From Rhodocyclales bacterium (GTDB lineage Bacteria; Pseudomonadota; Gammaproteobacteria; Burkholderiales; Rhodocyclaceae), in NCBI GenBank assembly GCA_016214145.1, contig JACRPA010000003.1:1-64000 (forward strand): a stretch of 64,000 bases of DNA. Direction: 5' to 3'. Shown piece by piece: positions 30,002-40,128 of this stretch (positions within the stretch are counted from its first letter, which is position 1; each line of letters opens with the position of its first letter). The notes below the pieces were generated by a model. It was given only the letters and a program-made list of their open reading frames with translations, was not told the DNA's origin and searched no databases. Position numbers and translations under genes: made by a program.

Positions 30002-32095
30002 CTACAATGCATAGACGGCGGAGAGACCGAGCAGCCAGTTGCGGCCCGGCGCCGGCTCGAAATAGCGGCCATTGCTCTCATTGACGATGACCGATCCCGA
30101 GTACTTCCGATCGGACAGATTGTCGACCCGGAAGAACTCCTTGAACTTCCAGCCGGCCGAATCCTGCTCGAAGCCCAAGCGCAGGCTGGCGATGGCGTAG
30201 CGCTCCGCGGCATCGCTGTTGGCATCGTTGACCCAGACCTTGCTCACGCTGCGCACTTCGAGCGCGGTGCTGAAGCCGCTCGGCCGGTGCGTCCAGGAGC
30301 CTTCGGCGAACAGCGCCTGGCGCGGAATTCCGGGAATGAAGTTGCCGGCGCGGATGGCGGAGCCCGGGATGGTCTCGCCATAGCGCGCGGTCAGGTAAGT
30401 GTAGGCCAGAGCGAGGCCGAAGCCGTTGCGCCAGGCGGCCGACAGTCCCGTTTCGAGACCCGAGCGGCGGGTGCGTCCGGCGTTACGGTAGGTGGTGCGG
30501 CCGCCGGAACTCGTGTCGACCGCGATCTCGTCCTGTGTGCGGACATCGAACAAAGCCGCATTGAGCTTGGCGTTTTCTCCCAGCAAAGCTTTGAGGCCGA
30601 GTTCGATATGGTCGCTCTTGGCCTGCCGCAGCGCCAGGTTGAGGCCGGCGGCCCCGCTGCGATAGGACAGTTCGTTCATGGTCGGTGTCTCGAAGCCGCG
30701 GCCGAAGCTGCCGTACAGGTTCAGGGCGTCGGCGGCGCGCCACGTCGCTCCGAGCACCGGCGTGAAGGCGGCGAAGTCGGTAGAGCCGCTGTCGTCGGGA
30801 TTACCGGTCACGATGAACTTGTCCCGCGACGCGATTTTGACGGAGCTATGGCGGACGCCGGCCAGCAGAAGCCAGTCCGCGGACGGTTCCCATTGCGTCT
30901 GAACATACTGGTCGAAATTGAAGATCCGGTTGTCTTCGTCGCGCCGCAATGCGCCGAGCACGCCGGTCTGCGTTCCGATGAAGTTGCGGAAGCCCTTGCG
31001 CTCCTCGTCGAGCGTGTCGTAGTTGATGCCCGCGGTGGTGGTCCACGGCCGGCCGGCGAATTCGCCCTTGTGGGTCCAGCGCGCGTCGACGCCCCAGTAA
31101 TCCCGCTGCAGATCGATCACGCCGCCCGGATGAGTGGGGGCGCCCTGCGGCGCGGTGGGTATTGCCTGGAACTGGACGGCATCCCGATGTCCGCGATAGA
31201 CCGTGGCATTCAGCGCGTTGCCGTCGCCGAGCCTGCGCTCGTAGGCGAGCCCGAACTGCTCTTGCGAAACGCTCTTGCGCGTGTTGAATGTGTAGGCCGT
31301 CGGGGTGGCCTGGCGCGGGTCGGCCTTGTATTGGGCGCGCGTCAGGCCGAGCGGGTCCTGGATCTCCGGCATGTTCACGGTGTTGAGGACCAGCGTCAGG
31401 GTGGAAGAGTCGTCCGGTTGCCAGCGCAACTTGCCGTTTGCCGCGTCTCGCCGCGCCGCGCTATGGTCCCGGTAGCCGTCGGTGCGGAAGGTTGCCACGT
31501 CCAGGACATAGTTGAGCGCCCCATTGTCGCCGGCGAACTTGGCCGCGGCGCGCTGCGTACCGAAGCTGCCGAAAGCAAGTGTCGGAGTCGCCTGCATGCC
31601 CGGCTTGCCGTCCTCCGTAAACAGCGAAATGACGCCTCCCGAGGAGTTCCCGTAGAGCGACGAGAAAGGCCCGCGCAGCACTTCCAGACGGGCGGCCGAG
31701 CCGAGATCGAAATGCGAGACCTGGCCCTGGCCGTCCGGCATGGTTGCCGGGATGCCGTCCGAATAGAGCCGCAACCCGCGCACGCCGAAGCTGGCGCGCG
31801 CGCCGAAGCCGCGCGAGGAAATCTGCAGGTCCTGCGCGTAGTTCTGCCGGTTCTGTGCGACGACGCCGGGGACGCGCGCCAGCGCCTCGGAAAGGTTGAC
31901 TTGGGGCTGCCCGTCCTGCAACTGAGCGCGATCGACGGTGTCGATGGCCACCGGCAGGTCGAACGCGGCCTGCTCGACGCGCGTGGCGGTGACCACCACC
32001 GACTCGGCGCGCAGGTCGGGTTCCGCTGCCGGAGCGGCGGCGGGGAACAGTGCCGGCAGCAGCGTCAACGAACGGCGGAAAAGCGATGAGGCCAT
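30002..32095 (-). CDS. TonB-dependent outer membrane receptor
   Basis: Plug domain and beta-barrel sequence; signal peptide; 697 aa. Confidence 0.9.
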   Translation of the reverse strand: MASSLFRRSLTLLPALFPAAAPAAEPDLRAESVVVTATRVEQAAFDLPVAIDTVDRAQLQDGQPQVNLSEALARVPGVVAQNRQNYAQDLQISSRGFGARASFGVRGLRLYSDGIPATMPDGQGQVSHFDLGSAARLEVLRGPFSSLYGNSSGGVISLFTEDGKPGMQATPTLAFGSFGTQRAAAKFAGDNGALNYVLDVATFRTDGYRDHSAARRDAANGKLRWQPDDSSTLTLVLNTVNMPEIQDPLGLTRAQYKADPRQATPTAYTFNTRKSVSQEQFGLAYERRLGDGNALNATVYRGHRDAVQFQAIPTAPQGAPTHPGGVIDLQRDYWGVDARWTHKGEFAGRPWTTTAGINYDTLDEERKGFRNFIGTQTGVLGALRRDEDNRIFNFDQYVQTQWEPSADWLLLAGVRHSSVKIASRDKFIVTGNPDDSGSTDFAAFTPVLGATWRAADALNLYGSFGRGFETPTMNELSYRSGAAGLNLALRQAKSDHIELGLKALLGENAKLNAALFDVRTQDEIAVDTSSGGRTTYRNAGRTRRSGLETGLSAAWRNGFGLALAYTYLTARYGETIPGSAIRAGNFIPGIPRQALFAEGSWTHRPSGFSTALEVRSVSKVWVNDANSDAAERYAIASLRLGFEQDSAGWKFKEFFRVDNLSDRKYSGSVIVNESNGRYFEPAPGRNWLLGLSAVYAL

Positions 32096-32176
32096 GGCGG
32101 TTGTCCGGTTGATCCGAAAGCCGCATTGTGGGCGCGCGGCAGATCGCGCATGAGGCGGGATTCGCGTAATCGGCGC

Positions 32177-32191
32177 TCATGATTTTCATGA
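32177..32191. promoter_or_regulatory. Palindromic operator candidate TCATGA-TTT-TCATGA
   Basis: Upstream of the TonB-dependent receptor; same TCATGA-N3-TCATGA at 35020-35034. Confidence 0.55.
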
Positions 32192-32201
32192 GCCGGCGCG
32201 T

Positions 32202-32843
32202 TCAGGCGTCGATGACGCCGTTGCGTATCGCGATCAGGGTGAGCTCGGCGGCGTTGGCGGCGCCGAGCTTCTGCTTGATGTTGTAGAGGTGGGTACCCAC
32301 CGTGCGCGGCGAGAGAAACAGCACCTCGGCAATCTCGGCGACGGATCGGCCGCGCGCCAGCATGACGAAGACCTCGAATTCGCGCGCCGTCAGTGACTCC
32401 AGCGGGTTGCCCTGGCGGGCGACCTGCTGCAGCACGATTTCTCGCGCCAGCGCCGGTTCCAGATAGACCTTGCGTGCGGCCACTTGGCGGATGGCCTCGT
32501 TGAGGGCGTCGGCGGCGCTGCGCTTGGTCAGGTAGCCCAGTGCGCCGGCCTGCAGGGCGCGCCGAGGATGCGAGGTATCCTCATGCGCCGACAGCACGAG
32601 CACGCGCGCCTCCGGTTCCTTGGCGAGCAGGCGGGAGAGGGTTTCCAGGCCGCCCATGCCGTCCATCGACAGGTCGAGCACCACCACGTCCGGCCGCACC
32701 TCGGCATAGCGGCGCAGCGCCTCCTCGCCGCTGCCGCATTCGCTCACCACGCGCAGGTCGGCAGTGGTATCGAGCAGCGCACGGAAGCCCATGCGCACGA
32801 CGGCATGGTCGTCGACCAGCATGATGCGCAGCAGCGGGTTCAC
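32202..32843 (-). CDS. NarL/LuxR-family response regulator
   Basis: LRIMLVDDHAVVRMGFRALL...DLSMDGMGGLETL; SLTAREFEVFVMLARGRSVAEIAEVLFLSPRTVGTHLYNIKQKLG; GTG start overlaps kinase stop. Confidence 0.9.
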   Translation of the reverse strand: MNPLLRIMLVDDHAVVRMGFRALLDTTADLRVVSECGSGEEALRRYAEVRPDVVVLDLSMDGMGGLETLSRLLAKEPEARVLVLSAHEDTSHPRRALQAGALGYLTKRSAADALNEAIRQVAARKVYLEPALAREIVLQQVARQGNPLESLTAREFEVFVMLARGRSVAEIAEVLFLSPRTVGTHLYNIKQKLGAANAAELTLIAIRNGVIDA

Positions 32844-34192
32844 GGCGCGTCGCGTCCCAGAGGTAGCGAAATCGCAACGCGAAAGCCGCCTTCCTCGCGT
32901 CCGCCCGCCTCCAGCGTGCCGCCCAGCGCGGCGGCGCGTTCCCGCATGCCGGCCAGGCCTCGGCGCGATCCGTTTCCCGCCTCCTCGCCGCTGCGGCCGT
33001 TGTCGCTCACGCTCGCCGTCAACTGCGTGTCGTCGCGTCTCACCTCGACCGCGACCCGGTCCGCTCCGGCATGCTTGAGCACATTGGTGAGCGCTTCCTG
33101 CATGAAACGGAACACGGTCAGCGTGACCGCCTCGCCCAGATCGCCGCAATCGCCCAGGAGCGTGAGCTGCAGCTCGATGCCGGCGTGGCGCGCGCGCCAC
33201 TCGCGCGCCAGGTCGTCGAGCGCCGCGGAAAGATCAGCCTGATCCAGCACCGCCGGTCGCAATTCCCGAACGATGCGGTGGACGCCATCGTATAGTCCGG
33301 CGGCGATGCCGGCGATCCGTTCCGCGCCGGCAGCGATATCGGGCGCCGCGCCGGGGTTGCCCCGGAGCGAGGCGGCGATCAGGCGGATCGCCGTCACCGA
33401 CTGGCCCAGTTCGTCGTGCAATTCTCGCGAAAGGCGCTTTCTTTCGCCTTCGATGCCATCCTGGATCAGCCGCGTGACCTCGCGGTTTTCGGCCAGGGCC
33501 CGGGTCGCCACCATCAGGGCGCGCTGCTCCGCCTCGCGCTGCTGCAGGACGGAGGCGACCGAGTTGAAACCGATCGTCAGCTCGCGCCATTCGGCAACGT
33601 CGGACACCGGTAGGCGCGCTTCGAGGCGCCCCTGGGCGAGCCGGTGCAGCCCGTCGAGGACGGTCTCCGCCGGCCGTAGCAGGCGGCGCAGAAACCACAG
33701 CAGGACGACATGCAGCAGGGCAACGAATGCGGCGCCGAGCAGAAACACCGGAATCAGGTTGTCCCAGGCGTCCAGGATGGCGCGCGAGGCATCGGGAATC
33801 ACCTCCAGTCGCGCGCCCGGCAGCGTAATCACGACTGCGTCGATGCGTGGCGCCATCAGCTCCGCGAACCATTCCGGCGCTCGTCTGCCGGCCTTGTAGG
33901 TGGAAGGCGGCGAGACATAGCCGGGCGGGCCGGCTTCGGTGTAGAAGCGAATCTCGTTGGCACGCACGCGCCCCAGGCGATTCAAGAAGTCCTGCATCAC
34001 CAATGGCGCAGGTCCGAACAGTGGGCTGGTCTGTGCCGCCGTGCCGAGCAACTGCACCGTAACGCGGTGCGCGGCCTCGATCTCATCCCGGATCGAGGTC
34101 TTCAGGTTGCTCGCAAGCAGCCCTGTCAATGCCGCGAGGAAGCCGAGGTTGAGCACCGCGAGCAGGATATTGAGGCGCAGACGAAGGCTCAT
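32840..34192 (-). CDS. Sensor histidine kinase, HisKA_3 type (NarX/UhpB/MoxY-like)
   Basis: ERKRLSRELHDELGQSVTAIRLIAASL, two TM segments, HAMP-like linker, C-terminal ATPase domain. Confidence 0.9.
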   Translation of the reverse strand: MSLRLRLNILLAVLNLGFLAALTGLLASNLKTSIRDEIEAAHRVTVQLLGTAAQTSPLFGPAPLVMQDFLNRLGRVRANEIRFYTEAGPPGYVSPPSTYKAGRRAPEWFAELMAPRIDAVVITLPGARLEVIPDASRAILDAWDNLIPVFLLGAAFVALLHVVLLWFLRRLLRPAETVLDGLHRLAQGRLEARLPVSDVAEWRELTIGFNSVASVLQQREAEQRALMVATRALAENREVTRLIQDGIEGERKRLSRELHDELGQSVTAIRLIAASLRGNPGAAPDIAAGAERIAGIAAGLYDGVHRIVRELRPAVLDQADLSAALDDLAREWRARHAGIELQLTLLGDCGDLGEAVTLTVFRFMQEALTNVLKHAGADRVAVEVRRDDTQLTASVSDNGRSGEEAGNGSRRGLAGMRERAAALGGTLEAGGREEGGFRVAISLPLGRDAP

Positions 34193-34243
34193 GGGGCGGT
34201 AGTCGGAGGGGCTGTCTGTAACCAGAGGTATTGATCCGGCGCG

Positions 34244-34966
34244 TCAACCGGCAAGACGAAATACCACGGGGACATCGATGGTCAGCGGACGGCCGGCGAA
34301 GGCGTCGGGAAGCCGGGGCAGCGGCGTTGCCTCGCGCACCATGCTCATGGCCTGTCGATCGAGAATCTCATGACCGCTGGAGCTTATCACGCGCACCTCG
34401 GCCAGGTCGCCGCTCGCCGTCAGGTGCAATTGCAGCAGGGTGGTGCCTTGCCACTGGCGCACCTGCGCCACATGCGGGTAGCGCTGGTAGCGGCCTATGG
34501 TCTGCGCCAGGCGTTGACCGTAGGCGACCAGGATTTCGCCTTTATCGATGCCTTGCGTCGCGGCGCGCGGCGGGGCCGAGGGCGGCTCCGCCGCAGCTTC
34601 AGCGATCGGTGCGGCGGGGGCTGCAGTCTCGGGCTCCGCGATGGCAATGGCGGGGGCGCTCGCAGCCGTGCTGGCTGTCAGCGGATGCGTTGCTGCCACA
34701 TGAGGGACGATTTTCTGCGCCGCAGGTGCCGGCATCAGGCTGGCGGATGGCGCTTCGGGCGGCGTGAGGGGAACCACCGCGAGCCGCACGTGCAGTGGCG
34801 GCGGCGCCGGCGCATTGCGCTCCGTCAGGACGGGCAGCCAGCCCAGCCAGGCTCCATGGAACAGGATCGAAAGGACAACAGCCGCGAGGAAGCGCCGATC
34901 GCGGCTTCGCGGCGGTCGCATCGACATGAAGAAAGCATCGGGCAGCGGGAGTGCGCGGGTGCTCAT
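34244..34966 (-). CDS. tonB: Energy transducer TonB
   Basis: N-terminal TM anchor, Pro/Ala-rich linker, TonB C-terminal domain (VRQWQGTTLLQLHLTASGDLAEVRVISSSGHEILDRQAM). Confidence 0.82.
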   Translation of the reverse strand: MSTRALPLPDAFFMSMRPPRSRDRRFLAAVVLSILFHGAWLGWLPVLTERNAPAPPPLHVRLAVVPLTPPEAPSASLMPAPAAQKIVPHVAATHPLTASTAASAPAIAIAEPETAAPAAPIAEAAAEPPSAPPRAATQGIDKGEILVAYGQRLAQTIGRYQRYPHVAQVRQWQGTTLLQLHLTASGDLAEVRVISSSGHEILDRQAMSMVREATPLPRLPDAFAGRPLTIDVPVVFRLAG

Positions 34967-35019
34967 ATTCCCGGCAAGTTAGACCATCCGGCGCCATGAG
35001 GAAGCGTTCGTGTCGTGAA

Positions 35020-35034
35020 TCATGAAATTCATGA
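35020..35034. promoter_or_regulatory. Palindromic operator candidate TCATGA-AAT-TCATGA
   Basis: Upstream of tonB; matches the site at 32177-32191. Confidence 0.55.
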
Positions 35035-35054
35035 GACCGCCGGTGCCGGTTCGG

Positions 35055-35071
35055 TGTTGCATTCTGCGACA
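35055..35071. promoter_or_regulatory. Candidate upstream activating site TGTTGCATTCTGCGACA
   Basis: 17-bp imperfect palindrome shared with 42287-42303 and 45023-45039. Confidence 0.55.
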
Positions 35072-35173
35072 GTTGGCTGCTTTTGGCGCAGTGTGTGCCA
35101 TGACTTGCGCCGGATTGCTGCCCATCGTCGGTTCGGCATGCGGTGATTGAGCATATTCATGATGTTTTCGTGC

Positions 35174-35189
35174 TGGCATCGAAATTGCA
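35174..35189 (+). promoter_or_regulatory. Sigma54-type promoter TGGCATCGAAATTGCA
   Basis: GG (35175-35176)-N10-GC (35187-35188), upstream of the PQQ alcohol dehydrogenase. Confidence 0.7.
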
Positions 35190-35259
35190 ATGCGGTGTTC
35201 CACGAATGATGAACCGTTCATTCGAGGATACCCAGAGAACAACACAGGAGGTGGATGAA

Positions 35260-36999
35260 ATGAAGCGCATTCTGATATCGGCCTTGCTCGGCGGCGCGAT
35301 GCTGAGCCTGGCAGGAACACCGGCGGTGGCCAAGGTTACCGACAAGGACATCGAAAACGATGCGGCGACGACCGGGGACGTTGTCTCTTGGGGTCTCGGC
35401 ACGCGAGGCCAGCGTTACAGCCCCTTGGCCAAGATCAACACGAAGAACGTCGGCGACCTGGTGCCCGTCTGGTCGTTCTCGTTCGGCGGCGAAAAGCAGC
35501 GCGGCCAGGAATCCCAGCCCGTGGTGCATAACGGCAAGATGTTCGTGACCGGATCCTACTCGCGGATCTTCGCGCTCGACGCGAAGACCGGCAAAAAGCT
35601 CTGGCAGTACGAGCACCGTCTGCCCGAGGGCATCATGCCGTGCTGCGACGTGGTGAATCGCGGCGCCGCCCTGTACGACAATCTCGTGATTTTCGGCACG
35701 CTGGATGCGCAGTTGGTGGCGCTGGATCAGGATACCGGCAAGGTCGTGTGGAAGGAAAAGCTCGACGACTACGCCGCCGGATATTCTTATACCGCGGCGC
35801 CGATCATCGCCAAGGGCCTGGTGCTGACCGGCGTCTCCGGCGGCGAATTCGGCATCGTCGGCCGGGTCGATGCGCGCGACGCGAAGACAGGCAAACTGGT
35901 ATGGAGCCGGCCGACCGTCGAGGGCCACATGGGCACCAAGGACGGCAAGGACAACGGCATCAGCGGCACGACCAACGCGAGCTGGCCCGGCGATCTGTGG
36001 AAGACCGGCGGCTCCGCCACCTGGCTCGGCGGCACGTATGATCCCGAGACGGGTCTGGCCTATTTCGGCACCGGCAACCCGGCGCCCTGGAACAGCCACC
36101 TCCGCCCCGGTGACAATCTTTTCTCCTGCTCCACCGTCGCCATCGATGTCGCCACCGGCAAGATCGTCTGGCACTTCCAGGGCACGCCGAACGACGGCTG
36201 GGATTTCGACGGCGTGAACGAGTTCGTCACCTACAAGACCAAGGACGGCAAGGTCCTCGGCGGCAAGGCGGATCGCAACGGCTTCTTCTACGTGCTCGAC
36301 GCCAAGAGCGGCAAGTTCCAGCGCGGCTTTCCCTTCGTGAGGAAAATCACCTGGGCCTCCGGTCTGGACGAGAACGGCCGTCCCAAGTTCGACGCCGGCA
36401 ATCGGCCGGGCGATCCGGCCAAGGGCGATGGCAAGAAGGGCAGTTCGGTGTTCGCCGTGCCCTCGTTCCTCGGCGGCAAGAACCAGATGCCGATGGCCTA
36501 CAGCCCCGACACCGGCTATTTCTACGTGCCGGCCAACGAGTGGGGCATGGAAATCTGGAACGAGCCGGTCAGCTACAAGAAGGGCGCGGCCTACCTCGGC
36601 GCGGGCTTCACCATCAAGACCATCGACGACAGCTACATCGGCGCCCTGCGCGCGGTCGATCCGGTCAGCGGCAAGATCGTCTGGGAGGTGAAGAACAACG
36701 CGCCGCTGTGGGGCGGTGTGCTGACCACCAAGGGCGGACTGGTGTTCTGGGGTACGCCGGAGGGCTACCTCAAGGCGGCTGATGCCAAGACGGGCAAGGA
36801 AGTCTGGCAGTTCCAGACCGGCTCCGGCGTCGTCGCGCCTCCCATCACCTGGGACCAGGACGGTGAGCAGTACATTGCCGTGGCTTCGGGCTGGGGCGGC
36901 GCGGTTCCGTTGTGGGGCGGGGATGTGGCGAAGAAAGTGAACTACCTCAACCAGGGTGGTTCGATGTGGGTATTCAAGCTGCACAAGAACGGCAAGTAG
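35260..36999 (+). CDS. PQQ-dependent alcohol dehydrogenase, lanthanide-type signature
   Basis: [12 protein letters not shown] signal peptide, [10 protein letters not shown] vicinal Cys, [19 protein letters not shown], tryptophan-docking-type repeats. Confidence 0.92.
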   Translation: MKRILISALLGGAMLSLAGTPAVAKVTDKDIENDAATTGDVVSWGLGTRGQRYSPLAKINTKNVGDLVPVWSFSFGGEKQRGQESQPVVHNGKMFVTGSYSRIFALDAKTGKKLWQYEHRLPEGIMPCCDVVNRGAALYDNLVIFGTLDAQLVALDQDTGKVVWKEKLDDYAAGYSYTAAPIIAKGLVLTGVSGGEFGIVGRVDARDAKTGKLVWSRPTVEGHMGTKDGKDNGISGTTNASWPGDLWKTGGSATWLGGTYDPETGLAYFGTGNPAPWNSHLRPGDNLFSCSTVAIDVATGKIVWHFQGTPNDGWDFDGVNEFVTYKTKDGKVLGGKADRNGFFYVLDAKSGKFQRGFPFVRKITWASGLDENGRPKFDAGNRPGDPAKGDGKKGSSVFAVPSFLGGKNQMPMAYSPDTGYFYVPANEWGMEIWNEPVSYKKGAAYLGAGFTIKTIDDSYIGALRAVDPVSGKIVWEVKNNAPLWGGVLTTKGGLVFWGTPEGYLKAADAKTGKEVWQFQTGSGVVAPPITWDQDGEQYIAVASGWGGAVPLWGGDVAKKVNYLNQGGSMWVFKLHKNGK

Positions 37000-37042
37000 T
37001 TTCCTCCTGGCGGCCTACTCTCTCCCGGGCCGCCAAAGTTCA

Positions 37043-37070
37043 AAGCCGGCCTCGTGCCGGCTTTTTTTTT
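37043..37070 (+). terminator. Intrinsic terminator after the PQQ dehydrogenase
   Basis: AAAGCCGGC-CTCGT-GCCGGCTTTTTTTTTT. Confidence 0.88.
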
Positions 37071-37087
37071 GCGGCCAGGCCGCGCGA

Positions 37088-37657
37088 TCACGACTCCTTG
37101 ATCGCCTCGATCGGGATGAGGATGCGGACTTCGTCGCCGATTCCCGGCAAGCCGTAATTCATGCCGAAATCGGAACGCCGGATCGTCGTTTCGAGATTGG
37201 CGCCGCAAAGCTGCCGCGGCAGAATGGGGTGTTTCGCGCAGCGCCATCGCGTTACCGCAAGCGTCAGCGGGCGCGTGACGCCGAGCAGGGTCAGCGATCC
37301 GGCGATGCGGGAGGGCTTGTCGGCATCAAGACGGAAGTCGCGGGCCGTGAAGCGCAGGGTCGGGTACTGCGCGGCATTGAAGAAACGCTCCCCGCGCATG
37401 TGTTTGTTCCAATCCTCGCTCCCCATGTCGACGCTGTGGGCGTCGATGATCACGTCAACCGACCCGGCCTGCCGCTCCGGATCGAAATCGAGCGAACCGC
37501 CGACTTTGCCGAAACGCCCGCGCTGAATCGAAAACCCGTAGTGGTCGACCTCGAATACGGGGAAAGTGTGGCGGCCGTCGATGTCGTAGCGCTCGGCCAG
37601 GGCGAGGGTCGGGCAGGTTAACAGCGTCAGCGCGATGATGAAGGCACTATTTTTCAC
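37088..37657 (-). CDS. YceI family periplasmic protein
   Basis: YDIDGRHTFPVFEVDHYGFS...GRFGKVGGSLDFDPER; GTG start approximate. Confidence 0.85.
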   Translation of the reverse strand: MKNSAFIIALTLLTCPTLALAERYDIDGRHTFPVFEVDHYGFSIQRGRFGKVGGSLDFDPERQAGSVDVIIDAHSVDMGSEDWNKHMRGERFFNAAQYPTLRFTARDFRLDADKPSRIAGSLTLLGVTRPLTLAVTRWRCAKHPILPRQLCGANLETTIRRSDFGMNYGLPGIGDEVRILIPIEAIKES

Positions 37658-37746
37658 GAGAGACTCCTGAAGGCGTGTGGGCAGCTTGCCGAAAATACGA
37701 TGGGCATTCAACCACTCTTTGGAACCAACGCTGCAATGGCCGGTGC

Positions 37747-40089
37747 TTAGTCGAGTGCCGCACGGATTCCCACAAGAAAACTGCGCGGAGCGCCCGGTGC
37801 GTAGAAGGTTTCGCGCGACCAATTGTCCGAGTTGGCCAGAAATGCGCCGGCGGCATCGAACGGGTTTTCCGCCAGCGCGCCCGCCGTCGCATAGTGTTTG
37901 TCGAAAACGTTGTTCAAACGCGCAAACGCCTCCAGCCGGCGGTCGAGCCGGACGCGCGCGCCGAGGTTAAGCACGGCATGGCCCGGGACTTCGCCCGAAC
38001 CCTGGAATGCGCGGGTGTTGCCGAACGCATCGGTCGCCACCCCGGCGCGGTGGGCGTTGTTCTCGTTGCCGCGCGCGAATTGGCGCGAATACGCCTGGAA
38101 GTCCGCATCCACCCGCCAGTCGGGCCCGAGCGCGATCTCGGCGCCAAACTTCAGGCTATGAGCGGGAATGCCGGGCAGGCGATGCCCCGCGCGAACGAGG
38201 ATCTCGTCGTTCTGGCCGCCTGCGGTGCATTCCGGCGAGCGGCCGCGCGTGCTGTTGTTTTCCGCCAGCAGGCAGGCCGACGAGCGATAGGTGGCCTTGA
38301 CGTAGCTGTAGTCGGCGCGCAGATCGAACGGTCCGAAGCGGCCGGAGGCGCCGAGTTCGGCGCCCTGTCGGCGGGTACGGCCGAAATTGGTGAAGTACCC
38401 GCGGCTGGTTGAGGTGCCGACAAACAGGATGTCGTCCCGGTTGTCGGCGGTGAATACCGCGGCGTTCCACTTCAGGTCGCCGCTGTGGCCGCGCACGCCG
38501 GCTTCCAAGGTTCGCGTAACCACCTGCTTCAGGAACGGATCGGCCTGCATCGCATTCGGCAGGGAGCAGGGATTGACCCGGTCGGCACAACCCAGTTCGA
38601 TCGGGCTGGGTGCCCGATTGCCCTGGCCGGCTGTTGCGTAGAGGCTGGCCGCTGGCGTCATCGACCAGGTGGCGCCCAACGATGGATTGAGTTTGCTATA
38701 GACATAATCGCCATCCAGATTGGGGGCGGCTAGTGTGACTTCGTCCCGGGTGGTGACCCGGCTACGGTTATAGCGCAGGGATGTGGTGATCGCCAGATCG
38801 GCCCATGGCTTGTAGGTGTCGGTCGCGAACAGGCTCCAGTTCCGGGTCCGGCCGGCCAACTGGGTTTCCAATACCTCGCCGGTGCCGCCGGTCACACCCC
38901 GGTCGGCGTCGAAGATACCGGTCTCGACGGTTTGCCGAAAGGACGACCGGCTTTGATCCAGCGTCGCGCCGAATGCCACGTGGTTGTTGTCGTCCAGCCG
39001 CGACCACTGCAGTGCCCCGCCCCAACTGCGCTGGGTGTTGCGCGTCCGGTTGTTCGCCGCGGTTTCGGTGTCGAAGCCGAGGCCGCCGTTGGCGCCGCCG
39101 GCACCGTCGTTGACGCCCCCCTTGAAATCGTCATTGGCGTCGCCATTCAAGGTCCGTGTCCGGTTCCGGCGGTGATACAGCGTCGCCGACAGCCGCGCCC
39201 GATCGTCCAGCCAGTAGCCGGCGTTGAGGGCGAGCAGGCCGAGCCGGTTGCGCGTGTTGTCGGGTTTGGTGAAAATGCTTTCGCGGCGCGCACGCAACAT
39301 CGACTCGGGCAGCAAGCCATTGCCGACCAGATCGGTATCCGCATGCGTGTAGCTCAGATCCATTTCCAGCGTGGCGCTGTGGTGCGAGAGCTTGCCGAAC
39401 ATCTGATCGACTTTCGAGGGCGAAAAGTCCCGCCAGCCCGTTTCCCGGAACGAAGTCCCGGCAAGATAGATGCCGTGCCCACCATGCTTGCCGCCGAACT
39501 CGGCCTCGATCGATCGGCGCCCGAAACTTCCGGCGTGGGTTTCCAGCCTGGCTCCTGGATCCGTCATTCCGTTCTTGGTGTGGATCGACAAGGCTCCGCC
39601 GAGCGTGTTGAGGCCGAACAGCGGGTTCGAGCCCGGTATCAGGTCGATGGCGGAGATCGCGGCGCGGGGAATCAAATCCCAATTGACGGTATCGCCGAAC
39701 GGTTCGTTGATCCGCACGCCGTCCTGATAGACGGACAGCCCTTGCGGCGTGCCCAGCAAGGGGCTGGCGGAGAAACCGCGATAGTTTACGTCCACCTGGA
39801 ACGGGTTGCCCTGTATTTCGTTGACCGTGACCGCGGGAACCCGGTTGCCCAGCAGTTCGGGAAGCGATCGCTCGGTCCGCTCGCGCAGGGAACGCGCATC
39901 GAGCGACTGGATATTGGCCGGAATCTCGTTGCGCGGCTGTTCGAGCCCTTTGATCGGCGACATGCCGACCACCTCGACCGCCGGCGTCTCGATGGCGCCG
40001 GCTACGGCCGCTGCCGGCCAGAACGCGATAGCGATGGTCAGAATGCGTTGCCGGCCGCAACGGCACGCGATGAAATCGCGGAACATGCC
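37747..40089 (-). CDS. TonB-dependent outer membrane receptor (second)
   Basis: Plug and barrel sequence; signal peptide at MFRDFIACRCGRQRILTIAIAFWPAAAVAGA. Confidence 0.88.
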   Translation of the reverse strand, partial: GMFRDFIACRCGRQRILTIAIAFWPAAAVAGAIETPAVEVVGMSPIKGLEQPRNEIPANIQSLDARSLRERTERSLPELLGNRVPAVTVNEIQGNPFQVDVNYRGFSASPLLGTPQGLSVYQDGVRINEPFGDTVNWDLIPRAAISAIDLIPGSNPLFGLNTLGGALSIHTKNGMTDPGARLETHAGSFGRRSIEAEFGGKHGGHGIYLAGTSFRETGWRDFSPSKVDQMFGKLSHHSATLEMDLSYTHADTDLVGNGLLPESMLRARRESIFTKPDNTRNRLGLLALNAGYWLDDRARLSATLYHRRNRTRTLNGDANDDFKGGVNDGAGGANGGLGFDTETAANNRTRNTQRSWGGALQWSRLDDNNHVAFGATLDQSRSSFRQTVETGIFDADRGVTGGTGEVLETQLAGRTRNWSLFATDTYKPWADLAITTSLRYNRSRVTTRDEVTLAAPNLDGDYVYSKLNPSLGATWSMTPAASLYATAGQGNRAPSPIELGCADRVNPCSLPNAMQADPFLKQVVTRTLEAGVRGHSGDLKWNAAVFTADNRDDILFVGTSTSRGYFTNFGRTRRQGAELGASGRFGPFDLRADYSYVKATYRSSACLLAENNSTRGRSPECTAGGQNDEILVRAGHRLPGIPAHSLKFGAEIALGPDWRVDADFQAYSRQFARGNENNAHRAGVATDAFGNTRAFQGSGEVPGHAVLNLGARVRLDRRLEAFARLNNVFDKHYATAGALAENPFDAAGAFLANSDNWSRETFYAPGAPRSFLVGIRAALD

Positions 40090-40128
40090 GACTACCGCCT
40101 CTCGATGAAGATGAAACTCAACATCCAC

